DNA from: DATFEN01 sp035691285
GTDB lineage: Bacteria > Acidobacteriota > Vicinamibacteria > Fen-336
Direction: 5' to 3'
DNA length: 14,784 bases
Assembly: GCA_035691285.1 (NCBI GenBank)
Contig: DASSJI010000178.1
Location: forward strand, 1 to 14,784
Part shown: piece by piece, positions 6,920-14,457 of the stretch
Position numbering within the stretch: the first letter of the stretch is position 1
How the letters are laid out: each line of letters begins with the position of its first letter
The notes under the pieces: model-generated
What the model was told of the DNA's origin: nothing
Seen by the model: the letters and a program-made list of their open reading frames with translations, nothing else
The model's database searches: none
Translations under genes and position numbers: made by a program

Positions 6920-7585
6920 ATGGCCGACTCCAGGAACGGCCGGCGCAGGAAGCCCGTGGTCCACGAGGGCCGGGCGCTCCGCTGCACCGCACGGTTCGAG
7001 GAGGCGGCGCGCCGCGAAGGCTTCGCCTGCGTCGCCGGCCTCGACGAAGTGGGACGGGGCGCGCTGTGCGGCCCGGTCGTGGCCGCCGCCGTCGTCCTCG
7101 GTGACGGCTTCGACACCGAAGGGCTCGACGATTCGAAGCGCCTCACCCGCAGGCAGCGCGAGCGCCTCGCGGACCGCATCCGGGAGCGGGCTGCGGCCTG
7201 GGCCGTGGGCGCCGCCGAACCCCGCGAGATCGATCGGCTCAACGTCCTCCGCGCCACGTACCTGGCCATGCGGCGCGCCCTGGAGGGCCTCGCGCGGCCG
7301 CCGGACCTGCTCCTGGTGGACGCGCTCACGATCCCGGACGTGAAGGTGGCCCAGCGCCCGATCGTCAAGGGCGATGCTCGCTCGGTGTCGATCGCAGCCG
7401 CCTCGATCGTGGCCAAGGTGGAGCGCGATGCGCGCATGCGGGAGTGGGACGCGCGTTGTCCGGGCTACGGCCTCGCCCGCAACATGGGCTACGCGAGCGC
7501 CTTCCACCGGGAGGCCCTCCACCGCCTGGGACCCACGGAGATCCACAGGCGCTCTTTCAATGGGACCCAGCCCTGGTTATTCTAG
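6920..7585 (+). CDS. rnhB: Ribonuclease HII
   Basis: Removes RNA from RNA/DNA hybrids and cuts at single ribonucleotides left in DNA. 221 residues; the N-terminal 20 are basic and variable. The catalytic acidic residues are all present: Asp42 and Glu43 in LDEVGRGALCGPVV, Asp134 in LLVDAL, and Asp170 in KVERDARM. The family signature GDARSVSIAAASIVAK is intact, and RRSFNGTQPWLF closes the C-terminal region. ATG 6920 lies 14 bases after the rplS stop with only a weak purine site. It often follows rplS in bacteria, with yraN next; here yraN is absent and the TPR gene follows. Confidence 0.96.
   Translation: MADSRNGRRRKPVVHEGRALRCTARFEEAARREGFACVAGLDEVGRGALCGPVVAAAVVLGDGFDTEGLDDSKRLTRRQRERLADRIRERAAAWAVGAAEPREIDRLNVLRATYLAMRRALEGLARPPDLLLVDALTIPDVKVAQRPIVKGDARSVSIAAASIVAKVERDARMREWDARCPGYGLARNMGYASAFHREALHRLGPTEIHRRSFNGTQPWLF
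7555..7583 (+). promoter_or_regulatory. Possible weak promoter before the TPR gene
   Basis: Within the last codons of rnhB there is TTTCAA (7555-7560), 17 bases, then TATTCT (7578-7583, four of six to the -10 consensus). The -35 match is poor (three of six). It is noted because local AT-richness is unusual here and a change of function follows. The 30-base gap itself holds a repeated TCTAGG and nothing else obvious. Confidence 0.25.
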
Positions 7586-7615
7586 GGGGGCTAATCTAGG
7601 ACAGATCCGGGACCT

Positions 7616-10531
7616 GTGGCCAAGATCAACCCCGTCAAGCTCAAGCAGGACGCCGACAAGGCCGAGAAGGCTGGCAAGTTCCAGGACGCGATCAGCCTCC
7701 TGAACCAGCTCGTCGACGACAACTCGCGCGACTGGAACACGATCAAGAAGATCGGGGACCTCTACGCCCGCATGAATCGCAACCGCGACGCATGCGAGCA
7801 GTACGCCAAGGTCGCCGACTTCTACGCGAAGGACGGGTTCCTGCTCAAGTCCATCGCGATCTGGAAGCAGATCCAGAAGCTCGACCCCGCCGCCCTCGAG
7901 CCCTCGGTCAACCTGGCCGACCTGTACTCGAAGCAGGGCCTCATGATGGAGGCCAAGAGCCAGTACCAGACGGTCGTCGACGAGTACATCAAGCGCGGCA
8001 AGACCCGGGAGGCGGGGGAAGCGCTGCGCAAGCTGGCCGACCTCGACCCTTCCGACCTGAAGGTGCGGAGCAAGCTCGCCGACCTCTACATGCGCGAGGG
8101 CTCCAAGGAGAAGGCTCTCGACGAGCACGTGGCGATCGCCGAGGAGCTCACCCGGAAGGGCCACCTGAACGAGGCGCTGCAGGTCCTCGAGAAGGGGCTG
8201 AAGCTCGATCCGAAGAGCGTCAAGCTGCGCGGCGAGATCGCCCGCATCCACGTGGTCCAGCGCAACTTCGAGAAGGCCGCCCAGGTCCTCGAAGAGGTCG
8301 TGCGAGAAGCGCCGAAGGACACGCAGCTGCTCTTCCGTCTCGGCGAGGCGTACGTCGGCGGCAAGAAGCTCTCCGAGGCGGAGTCGATCTTCAAGCGGCT
8401 GCTCGAGATCGATCCGAACGACCAGGACAGTCGCGTCCAGATGGGCCGCGTCTGCCTGCTGCAGGGCAACCCGGACGGAGCCTTCGAGCAGTTCCTGCCC
8501 GTCGTCGAGAAGCTGCTGGGCCGGAAGGAGGGCGACAAGGCCGTCACCCTGCTCCAGCAGATCACGCAGCAACGGGCGGGCCACATCAAGACGCTCGCCA
8601 AGCTGGCCGACGTGTACAAGGCCCTGAAGAAGGACATCCCCCTCACCCAGGCCTATTCGCAGCTCACGGAGGCCTACACGCAGGCGGGGCAGTACGACAA
8701 GGCCGCCGAGGTCCTCGAGATCCTCGTGGCGATGGAGCCGCAGAACGGCCAGTACCGTTCCAAGCTCGAGTTCGTGAGGGGGAAGTCCGGCGCCGGGATT
8801 CCGGTCGCTGCCAGCGAGGACGAGGAGGTGGACTTCGAGTCGCAGGCGCCTGCGCCGGCCACGCCCGGGCCCTCGTTCTCCACCCTCGCGCCCGAGGAGG
8901 ACGTGGCGGCTGCCGAGATCGAGGCGGCGCCGGCCGCTCCAGCCCCCGGCCGGGCTGTCGTCGAGCTCAGCGGCTCGCTCACCGACGAGGACAAGGAGTT
9001 CATCGACGAGCACCTGGCCGAGGGCAAGGTGTTCCGCAAGTACGGCCTGGTCGACAAGGCCGCCGACCAGTTCGAGGCCGTGGTCGCTCGCTTCCCCGAC
9101 CATCTCGAGGCGCGCCAGGAGCTCCGTGACGTCTACAAGGAGAAGGGGCAGAAGGACAGGGCGGCGGAGCAGTGCCACGCCCTGGCCGAGATCCACCGCC
9201 TGAAGGGCGACGCGGCCGCCGCCGCCGCCTTCGAGGCCGAGGCTCGCGAGCTGAGCCCGGCCGCCGCGCCCGCCGCACGGGCGGTCGCCAGGCCGGCCGC
9301 TGCGCCCGCGATCCTCCCCGAGCCCGAGGTCGAGGAGGCGCCGGCGATCGCCTTGAGCGAGCCCGAGGTCGCGACCGTCGAGGTGGAGGAGGACATCTCC
9401 CTCGAGGTGGAGGAGACCGCCGAGGTCGAGGAAGGCGGGATCGAGGCGGCGCCAGCGTCGGAGGAGCCGCCGGCGCTGGAGCTGGGGCTCGAGGACGAGG
9501 GCGGCGCCATCGCTCCACACTTCATCGAGGAGGAGCCGGTCGCGGTCGAGGCGGAGGCAGAGGCCGCGCCCGAGGTCTCCCTCGCGCCCGAGCCAGAGGA
9601 GGAGATTTCCTTCGTCGCGCCGGAGCCCGCGGCGCCGCCCCCCCTGCGTCCGGCGCCGCCGCCGACGGCGGCGCCACCGCCGAGCGCTCCCGGGCTGCCC
9701 GCTGACCTGCAGAAGGTGCTTGGCGAGGTCGAAGAGTACGTTTCCCTCGGCTTCGTGGACGACGCGCGCGAGGCGCTGCGCGAGGTCCTCGGCCGCTACC
9801 CGAACCACCCTGCGATCCTCGAAAAGACGCAATCGCTCGGCCTGTCCCTCGAGGAGCCCGCGCCCGAGACGCCGCTCGAGCTGCCCGGGCCGGCGGTGGA
9901 GGAAGCCCCCGCTCTCGACCTGTCCGGCCTCGCGGCGCCCGAGCCCGCGCCGCCTCCGCTCGCCGACCTCGCTCCGGCGCCAGCAGCGGCCGTCCCCGAG
10001 GGCGGCCTCGACCTCGGCGCGGAGCTCGACAGCCTCTTCGGCGCCCAGGCGGCCGTCGAGGAGCCCGCCCCGCAGGCCGGGGGCAGCTCCCTGGGCGACG
10101 CCGGCCTCGAGGAGATCTTCAAGGAGTTCAAGAAGGGGGTCGACAAGCAGCTCGGCAAGGAGGACTACGACACCCGTTACAACCTGGGCATCGCCTACAA
10201 GGAGATGGGCCTCATCGACGAGGCCATCGCCGAGTTCCAGCTCGCGGCGAAGGACGAGGCGCGCCTGCTCGAGTGTGCGAGCATGCTGGGCATCTGCTTC
10301 ATGGATAAGGGCATGCCCAAGCTGGCGATGAAGTGGTTCGAGAAGGGGCTCGAGACTCCGAACCGGCGCGACGAAGAATACCAGGCGCTTCGCTACGACC
10401 TGGCCTCGGCCCACGAAGCCGCCGGGGACACCCAGCAGGCGTTGAGCCTGTACACGGAGCTCTACGGTCAGGACGCCAACTTCCGCGACGTCGCGTCGAA
10501 GCTGCGCGAGCTCCGCGCCGCGTCGCGCTAG
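7616..10531 (+). CDS. Large multi-block tetratricopeptide-repeat protein, function unknown
   Basis: A 971-residue protein starting at GTG, with no signal peptide or membrane segment, so probably cytoplasmic. Four helical TPR blocks are separated by acidic Pro/Ala/Glu linkers. Block 1 (1-395) carries about ten repeats of the form LADLYxKxGxxxEA with a DPxxxxxR ending. Linker 396-452 follows. Block 2 (453-547) contains KVFRKYGLVDKAADQFEAVVARFP. Linker 548-692 is very acidic and then proline-rich. Block 3 (693-747) reads LQKVLGEVEEYVSLGFVDDAREAL. Linker 748-828 follows. Block 4 (829-971) opens with IFKEFKKGVDKQLGKEDYDTRYN, written here as a motif around 834-856, and continues YKEMGLIDEAIAEFQ. 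TPRs scaffold protein complexes; the partner is not evident. It occupies the slot after rnhB and precedes a small membrane protein. I recall similar proteins in Acidobacteriota and deltaproteobacteria without assigned roles. Confidence 0.9.
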   Translation: MAKINPVKLKQDADKAEKAGKFQDAISLLNQLVDDNSRDWNTIKKIGDLYARMNRNRDACEQYAKVADFYAKDGFLLKSIAIWKQIQKLDPAALEPSVNLADLYSKQGLMMEAKSQYQTVVDEYIKRGKTREAGEALRKLADLDPSDLKVRSKLADLYMREGSKEKALDEHVAIAEELTRKGHLNEALQVLEKGLKLDPKSVKLRGEIARIHVVQRNFEKAAQVLEEVVREAPKDTQLLFRLGEAYVGGKKLSEAESIFKRLLEIDPNDQDSRVQMGRVCLLQGNPDGAFEQFLPVVEKLLGRKEGDKAVTLLQQITQQRAGHIKTLAKLADVYKALKKDIPLTQAYSQLTEAYTQAGQYDKAAEVLEILVAMEPQNGQYRSKLEFVRGKSGAGIPVAASEDEEVDFESQAPAPATPGPSFSTLAPEEDVAAAEIEAAPAAPAPGRAVVELSGSLTDEDKEFIDEHLAEGKVFRKYGLVDKAADQFEAVVARFPDHLEARQELRDVYKEKGQKDRAAEQCHALAEIHRLKGDAAAAAAFEAEARELSPAAAPAARAVARPAAAPAILPEPEVEEAPAIALSEPEVATVEVEEDISLEVEETAEVEEGGIEAAPASEEPPALELGLEDEGGAIAPHFIEEEPVAVEAEAEAAPEVSLAPEPEEEISFVAPEPAAPPPLRPAPPPTAAPPPSAPGLPADLQKVLGEVEEYVSLGFVDDAREALREVLGRYPNHPAILEKTQSLGLSLEEPAPETPLELPGPAVEEAPALDLSGLAAPEPAPPPLADLAPAPAAAVPEGGLDLGAELDSLFGAQAAVEEPAPQAGGSSLGDAGLEEIFKEFKKGVDKQLGKEDYDTRYNLGIAYKEMGLIDEAIAEFQLAAKDEARLLECASMLGICFMDKGMPKLAMKWFEKGLETPNRRDEEYQALRYDLASAHEAAGDTQQALSLYTELYGQDANFRDVASKLRELRAASR
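8801..8971 (+). repeat. Low-complexity coding segment: first acidic linker of the TPR protein
   Basis: Codes residues 396-452, rich in Ala, Pro, Glu and Asp. It separates TPR block 1 from block 2 and is predicted disordered. Confidence 0.6.
9257..9691 (+). repeat. Low-complexity coding segment: main acidic and proline-rich linker of the TPR protein
   Basis: Codes residues 548-692. Repeated GAGGTCGAGG-like units code for Glu-Val-Glu runs (residues about 570-670), followed by a Pro-rich stretch at about 671-691. Strong negative charge and low complexity predict an extended disordered tether. Confidence 0.65.
9857..10099 (+). repeat. Low-complexity coding segment: third linker of the TPR protein
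   Basis: Codes residues 748-828, Pro/Ala/Glu-rich with short hydrophobic islets such as LDLSGLA and ELDSLFGA that could be short binding motifs. Confidence 0.55.
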
Positions 10532-10540
10532 CGACGACGC

Positions 10541-10777
10541 TTGGCCCTCCTCCTCTCGGCGCTCAGCTCCCTCCTCGTCGGGATCGTCCTCCTGGTGGCG
10601 CCGTGGACCGTGCTCTGGGAGGGCAACGTGCTCCTGCAGCCCAGCTCGTGGCTGCGCGGGGTTCTGCTCAGCCCTTTCGCTCGCGGCGCGGTCAGCGGCC
10701 TCGGGCTCGTGAACATCGTCCTCGCGATCGACGAGGCGCGCCAGCTCCTGGCGGGTTCGTCGGATCACGTCGCATGA
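10541..10777 (+). CDS. Small membrane protein, two hydrophobic segments, unknown function
   Basis: A 78-residue protein from TTG 10541. Hydrophobic segment 1 covers about 2-24 (LLLSALSSLLVGIVLLVAPW); a second, weaker one covers about 49-64 (GAVSGLGLVNIVLAI) after a loop with SPFARG. Its frame is the same as that of the TPR gene, with the TAG stop and three codons between them, and TTG is the first usable start. No clear ribosome site is visible, so it may depend on translation of the TPR gene. Its stop overlaps the next start (ATGA at 10774-10777). I do not recognise a named family. The high density of coupling on both sides argues it is real. Confidence 0.7.
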   Translation: MALLLSALSSLLVGIVLLVAPWTVLWEGNVLLQPSSWLRGVLLSPFARGAVSGLGLVNIVLAIDEARQLLAGSSDHVA

Positions 10778-11379
10778 CGCTCCTGACCGTCGTGACCGAC
10801 CGGCGGCGGTCGCCGCTGCCGCTCCCGGAGCTGTGCCGCGCCGCGGCGAAGGCGGGGGCGGACTTCATCCAGGTGCGCGAGAAGGACCTCGAGGGGCGCG
10901 CGCTCTGCCAGCTGGTCGCCGAGGTGATCGCCGCGGTCGCCGGCTCGGCGGCGCGGGTGCTGGTGAACGGCTGCGCGGACGTCGCGCTGGCCGCCGGCGC
11001 CTACGGCGTCCAGCTCCCCGAGGACGGGCTGCCGGTCGCCGACGTGAAGCAGGCTTTCCCGGGCCTCTTCGTCGGTGCGTCGCGGCACGACGCCGCCGGC
11101 GCGCGCCGCGCCGCCCGCGAGGGAGCCGACTTCGTGCTGTTGGGGCCAGTGTTCGCTACGCCGGGGAAGGAGGCGAGGGCGCTCGGCGCGGGCGCGCTCG
11201 CCGCCGCGGCGAGGGAGGCGGGCGTGCCAGTCCACGCGATCGGCGGCATCGACCCCTCGACGGCGGCCGCGGCAGTCAAGGCGGGCGCCGCCGGTGTCGC
11301 GGCAATCCGTCCGTTCCTGCAAGACGCCGGGGGCGGCGTCGGGGCCCTCCGAGCCGCGCTGGCCGCGGCGTCCGCCTGA
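10774..11379 (+). CDS. thiE: Thiamine-phosphate synthase / TenI family protein
   Basis: A TIM-barrel protein of 201 residues. ThiE joins the thiazole and pyrimidine halves of thiamine; the related TenI is a thiazole tautomerase. Family segments: FIQVREKDL (31-39), LVNGCADVALAAGAYGVQLPEDGLP (motif around 63-87), VGASRHD (100-106), ADFVLLGPVFATPGK (118-132) and AIGGID (155-160). ThiE normally has Asn-Asp at the first of these loops, where Asp binds magnesium; here it is Asn65-Gly66, while Asp84 of the PED motif is kept. The enzyme may therefore be TenI-like or use altered metal binding, so the symbol is tentative. The ATG overlaps the upstream stop (ATGA) and its own TGA overlaps the channel start (TGATG). 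No other thiamine gene is in the window. Confidence 0.75.
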   Translation: MTLLTVVTDRRRSPLPLPELCRAAAKAGADFIQVREKDLEGRALCQLVAEVIAAVAGSAARVLVNGCADVALAAGAYGVQLPEDGLPVADVKQAFPGLFVGASRHDAAGARRAAREGADFVLLGPVFATPGKEARALGAGALAAAAREAGVPVHAIGGIDPSTAAAAVKAGAAGVAAIRPFLQDAGGGVGALRAALAAASA

Positions 11380-12860
11380 TGGAGGCCCTCCGCAACCCCT
11401 GGGTCGCCCTCCCGGGGGCGCTCCTCGCGATCCTGGTCGTGGCGCGGCTGGCACGGCTGCGGCCAGGGCTCCGGCCCCTCCTCGGCCCCTTCTCCCTGAC
11501 CGCGCTCGTCTGGTGCGGCCTGACGGCACTCGCCGCGCTGCGGGCGCCCGAGCCGGGGGTCCTGCTGCTGCTCCTGCTCGTCGTCCCGCTGCTGGTCTTC
11601 GTCGTGCGAGGCGCGGTCCTGCTCTTCGACCTGCTGTTCCGCCGCAGCCAGGGCGAGGCGCCGCCGGCGCTCCTGGAGAGCGTGGTAGCCGTCCTGCTGT
11701 ACGCCATCGGGGCCGGCGCCATCGCGCACTACGGCTTCGGCTTCGAGCTGACGCCCTTCCTGGCCGGCTCGGCCGTCGTGGGCGCCGTGGTCGGCCTCGC
11801 GCTCCAGGACACGCTCGGGAACCTGTTCAGCGGCATCGCGCTCAACACCGACTCGCCGTTCCGGCTCGGGGATTGGGTGAGAGTCGGCGACCAGGAGGGG
11901 CGGGTCGAGCAGGTCTCGTGGCGTTCCACGCGCCTCCGCTCGTGGTTCGGGGACTCCCTCGTGATCCCGAACGCCGAGGTCTCCCGGCGACCGATCCTGA
12001 ACTTCTCCCAGCCCCGCGAGCCGCATTCGCGCGTCCTGCACATGGGCGTGAACTACCACACGCCCCCGAACAAGGTGTTCTCGGTGCTGGAGAACCTGCT
12101 GGAGCAGGTGCCCGAGGTGCTCAGGGATCCGCGCCCCGTGCTGCGCATCGTGGGCTATCGCGACTTCAGCGTCGACTACGAGGTCCGCTACTTTCTGGCC
12201 CGCTACGAGGACTACCGCGCGATCGAAGGGGAGGTCTACCGGCTGATCTGGTACCACTTCCGGCGCCACGGCATCGAGATCCCGTTCCCGATCCGCACCG
12301 TCTACATGCACCAGGTGGAGACGGGAGCGGCGGCGCAGGAGCGCGACGAGAGCCGCCTCGAGCGGGCGCTGCGGGCCATCGACCTGTTCCGTCCCCTGTC
12401 CGACGAGGAGCTGCGCCTCGCGGCCGCGCGCTTCCGCCACCTCCATTACGCCCAGGGCGAGCGCATCATCGAGGAAGGGGCCCCGGGCGACAGCTTCTTC
12501 GTCATCGACCGCGGCGAGGTCGAGGTCGGCAAGAGCTTCAGCGGCGTCTCGCGCCCGCTGGCGCGGCTCATGGAGGGCCAGTTCTTCGGCGAGATGGCGC
12601 TGCTCACCGGCGCCAGGCGCGCCGCGACCGTGACCGCCTCGACCGACGTCGACGTGTTCACGATCGACAAGGACGGCTTCCAGCACGTCATCGCCTCGAA
12701 CCCCGCGATCGCCGTGGACATCTCGACGATCCTCGCGGAACGGCGCGAGGCGCTGTCGCACGCCGAGGACGACGTGACCGCGCGCTTCGACCGCGAGCAG
12801 ACCAAGAGCGAGCTGAAGCAGCACCTGCTCAACCGCATCCGCGGCTACTTCGGGCTCTAG
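11379..12860 (+). CDS. MscS-type mechanosensitive channel with C-terminal cyclic-nucleotide-binding domain
   Basis: A 493-residue inner-membrane channel of the bacterial cyclic-nucleotide-gated (MscS-CNBD) kind. Four N-terminal hydrophobic segments lie at about 10-27, 36-54, 59-84 and 97-117. The MscS pore helix and beta domain follow: TPFLAGSAVVGAVVGLALQD (125-144), TLGNLFSGIAL, then FRLGDWVRVG (161-170) and IPNAEV (196-201). The cytoplasmic cage runs to about 315. The cyclic-nucleotide domain (about 330-455) starts ALRAIDLFRPLSDEEL and has an intact phosphate-binding cassette FGEMALLTGARRAATV (403-418) with Glu405, Arg414 and Thr417. Ligand binding is thus plausible. ATG 11379 overlaps the thiE stop. 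The stop TAG overlaps that of the convergent PDZ gene. Confidence 0.93.
   Translation: MEALRNPWVALPGALLAILVVARLARLRPGLRPLLGPFSLTALVWCGLTALAALRAPEPGVLLLLLLVVPLLVFVVRGAVLLFDLLFRRSQGEAPPALLESVVAVLLYAIGAGAIAHYGFGFELTPFLAGSAVVGAVVGLALQDTLGNLFSGIALNTDSPFRLGDWVRVGDQEGRVEQVSWRSTRLRSWFGDSLVIPNAEVSRRPILNFSQPREPHSRVLHMGVNYHTPPNKVFSVLENLLEQVPEVLRDPRPVLRIVGYRDFSVDYEVRYFLARYEDYRAIEGEVYRLIWYHFRRHGIEIPFPIRTVYMHQVETGAAAQERDESRLERALRAIDLFRPLSDEELRLAAARFRHLHYAQGERIIEEGAPGDSFFVIDRGEVEVGKSFSGVSRPLARLMEGQFFGEMALLTGARRAATVTASTDVDVFTIDKDGFQHVIASNPAIAVDISTILAERREALSHAEDDVTARFDREQTKSELKQHLLNRIRGYFGL
12857..12860. other. Shared CTAG: overlapping stop codons of convergent genes
   Basis: The palindrome CTAG supplies TAG at 12858-12860 for the plus-strand channel gene and TAG at 12857-12859 for the minus-strand PDZ gene. 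No intergenic terminator can exist here, so transcripts must end inside the opposite gene or overlap. Confidence 0.9.
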
Positions 12861-13747
12861 CGGTAGAAGTCGTAGCGGTCGCCTGCGACGACTTCGAGGC
12901 TCGTGATCGCCGAGTCGCGAAGCACCTGGAGGCTGATCGTCTCGCCCGGCGAGCGCTTCCAGATCTCGCGGTACAGCTCGCGTACCGAGCCCACCGCCGC
13001 GCCGTCGATGGACAGCAGCAGGTCGCCCCGCAAGACGCCGGCCCGGTCCGCGGGCGAGCCGCTCACGAGCCCGGACACCCAGACGCCTCCCTCGGCGTCC
13101 TGAGGGAAGAGACCCACCCAGGCCCGGCGCGGGCGCCGGGCGTCGCCCTTCTCGAGGGCCTCCCGCTGCTCGAGGAACAAGTCGATCGGGATCGCGAGGC
13201 TGTAGCGACCGACGGCGGCGAGGCCCAGGGAGACGATGCCGACCACCCGCCCGCGTGCGTCGAACAGCGGCGCCCCGGCCAGACCGGGGTTCAGGATCGT
13301 GGTCATGATCGCGCGGTCGAGCATGTACTCCCAGAAGGCCTCGAAGGGGCCGACGCGGAAGACGTGGCCGCTCTGCGCCTTGCGCTCGCGCTCCGTCGTC
13401 CAGGTGACGATGAACACGGGGGTTCCAGGAAGGGCCGCCGAGGAGCGCCCGAGCTCGGCGGAGGGCAGCGCCTCGCCGGCCGTGCTCAAGAGGGCCAGGC
13501 CGCTCTCGTGATCGAGGCCGGCGCGGAGCACTCCGCGCTCGCGGCCGTCGGGTCCCGCCAGCTCGACGGCCGATGCGCCCATCACCAGGTAGTGGGCGGT
13601 CAGGACGCGGTCCGGGGCGATCGCGACGCCGGCGCCGAAGCGCTCCTCGCCCAACAGGGCCGCGGAGGGATGCTCGGCGGGGATCGTGCTGCGGAGGAAG
13701 ACGACGGAGAACGCGGCCCTTCGCGGAATCGAGACCAGTCCGTCCAC
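12857..13747 (-). CDS. HtrA-like trypsin-fold protein with PDZ domain, probable pseudoprotease
   Basis: 296 residues: a trypsin-like HtrA/DegP fold (about 10-195) followed by one PDZ domain (about 209-290, with AWVGLFPQDAEGGVWVSGL, GSPADRAGVLRGDLLLSIDG). The catalytic His seems kept (His52 in VLTAHYLV). The catalytic Asp position, normally in D-[LI]-A-[VL]-L, is Gly83 (ESGLALL), and the GNSGGP serine motif reads GLAGAP with Ala157. Proteolysis is therefore unlikely; a binding or chaperone role is inferred. There is no signal peptide: an in-frame TAG lies eight codons upstream, so the GTG at 13747 is the only start, backed by GGGAGGT. HtrA proteins are usually exported, so cytoplasmic location would be odd. 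Third gene of the infA-HAD-PDZ unit, 24 bases after the HAD gene. Confidence 0.88.
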   Translation of the reverse strand: MDGLVSIPRRAAFSVVFLRSTIPAEHPSAALLGEERFGAGVAIAPDRVLTAHYLVMGASAVELAGPDGRERGVLRAGLDHESGLALLSTAGEALPSAELGRSSAALPGTPVFIVTWTTERERKAQSGHVFRVGPFEAFWEYMLDRAIMTTILNPGLAGAPLFDARGRVVGIVSLGLAAVGRYSLAIPIDLFLEQREALEKGDARRPRRAWVGLFPQDAEGGVWVSGLVSGSPADRAGVLRGDLLLSIDGAAVGSVRELYREIWKRSPGETISLQVLRDSAITSLEVVAGDRYDFYR

Positions 13748-13750
13748 CTG

Positions 13751-13757
13751 ACCTCCC
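13751..13757 (-). promoter_or_regulatory. Shine-Dalgarno GGGAGGT before the PDZ gene
   Basis: On the minus strand GGGAGGT ends three bases before GTG 13747, a strong match that fixes this start. Confidence 0.6.
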
Positions 13758-13771
13758 GCGGCGCGGGGATT

Positions 13772-14455
13772 CTATACGAGGAGTCCGGCCACCTCCCGAA
13801 GATGCGTCACGCGGCGCCGCGGTGCGCGCACGCCCCGCGGCAGCGGACGGCCCCGGTCGACCCACACGAAGGCCAGTCCGGCCGCGAGGGCGGCTTGCTG
13901 GTCGACGGCCGGGTCGTCTCCGACGTAGACGGCGTCCCGGGGGCCGACGCCGAGGGCCTCGAGGGCGATCGTCAGGATGCGCGGGTCGGGCTTGGCGACT
14001 CCGCACGCCTGGGACGTGACCACCGTGTCGAAGAAGCGATGGAGGCCCGCCTTGCGAATGCGCCCGTGCTGGATGCGGGTCAGGCCGTTGGTCACGACGC
14101 CGAGGCGGAAGCGGCCCAGGAGCGCGCGCAGCGTCCTTCGGCAGCCGGGATGGAGGTGGGCGCGCCGCTTCAACTCACCCTCGAAGGTGCGCGAGAGGCG
14201 CGCGCCCCGGCGAGGGTCCGAGCCGGTCAGCGCGAGGTACTCGCGGAACCGCTCGACGGCCAGCTCCGCCGCTCCGATCTCGGCCCTGCGATAGCGCTCC
14301 CAGAGCCGGTCGTTGATGCGCCGGTAGAGCTCGAGGCGCGCGGCCGAGTAGGGCAGGTCGAGCCGGCGCAGCGCCGCGGCCAGGGCCGAGCGCTGGGACC
14401 TCCCGAAGTCGAGGAGGGTCTCGTCGAGGTCGAAGAGGACCGCGCGGAGGGGCAG
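13772..14455 (-). CDS. HAD-superfamily phosphatase, YjjG/YfnB-like nucleotidase, probable CTG start
   Basis: A 227-residue haloacid-dehalogenase hydrolase. Motif I is FDLDET with nucleophile Asp9 and Asp11; motif II is VVTNG (Thr112); motif III is Lys145 in GVAKPDPRI; motif IV is GDDPAVD (Asp170, Asp171). The alpha-helical cap (about 20-95, INDRLWERYRRAEIGAAEL) and TNGLTRIQHGRIRKAGL resemble E. coli YjjG, a 5'-nucleotidase acting on pyrimidine and non-canonical nucleotides; the substrate here is inferred. No ATG, GTG or TTG exists in frame between the IF-1 stop and motif I, and none further up until 14728. The CTG at 14455, two bases after the infA stop, is the best start, though no clear Shine-Dalgarno is visible. 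Confidence 0.85.
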   Translation of the reverse strand: MPLRAVLFDLDETLLDFGRSQRSALAAALRRLDLPYSAARLELYRRINDRLWERYRRAEIGAAELAVERFREYLALTGSDPRRGARLSRTFEGELKRRAHLHPGCRRTLRALLGRFRLGVVTNGLTRIQHGRIRKAGLHRFFDTVVTSQACGVAKPDPRILTIALEALGVGPRDAVYVGDDPAVDQQAALAAGLAFVWVDRGRPLPRGVRAPRRRVTHLREVAGLLV

Positions 14456-14457
14456 GG

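Noticed and set aside
7583..7600. Direct repeat TCTAGG on both sides of a G run before the TPR gene
   Set aside because: Two six-base copies only; no sign of an attachment site or regulator.
7577..10768. A 1063-codon open frame on the minus strand opposite the TPR gene
   Set aside because: Leu/Arg/Asp/Val-rich mirror of the TPR coding sequence; no independent motifs.
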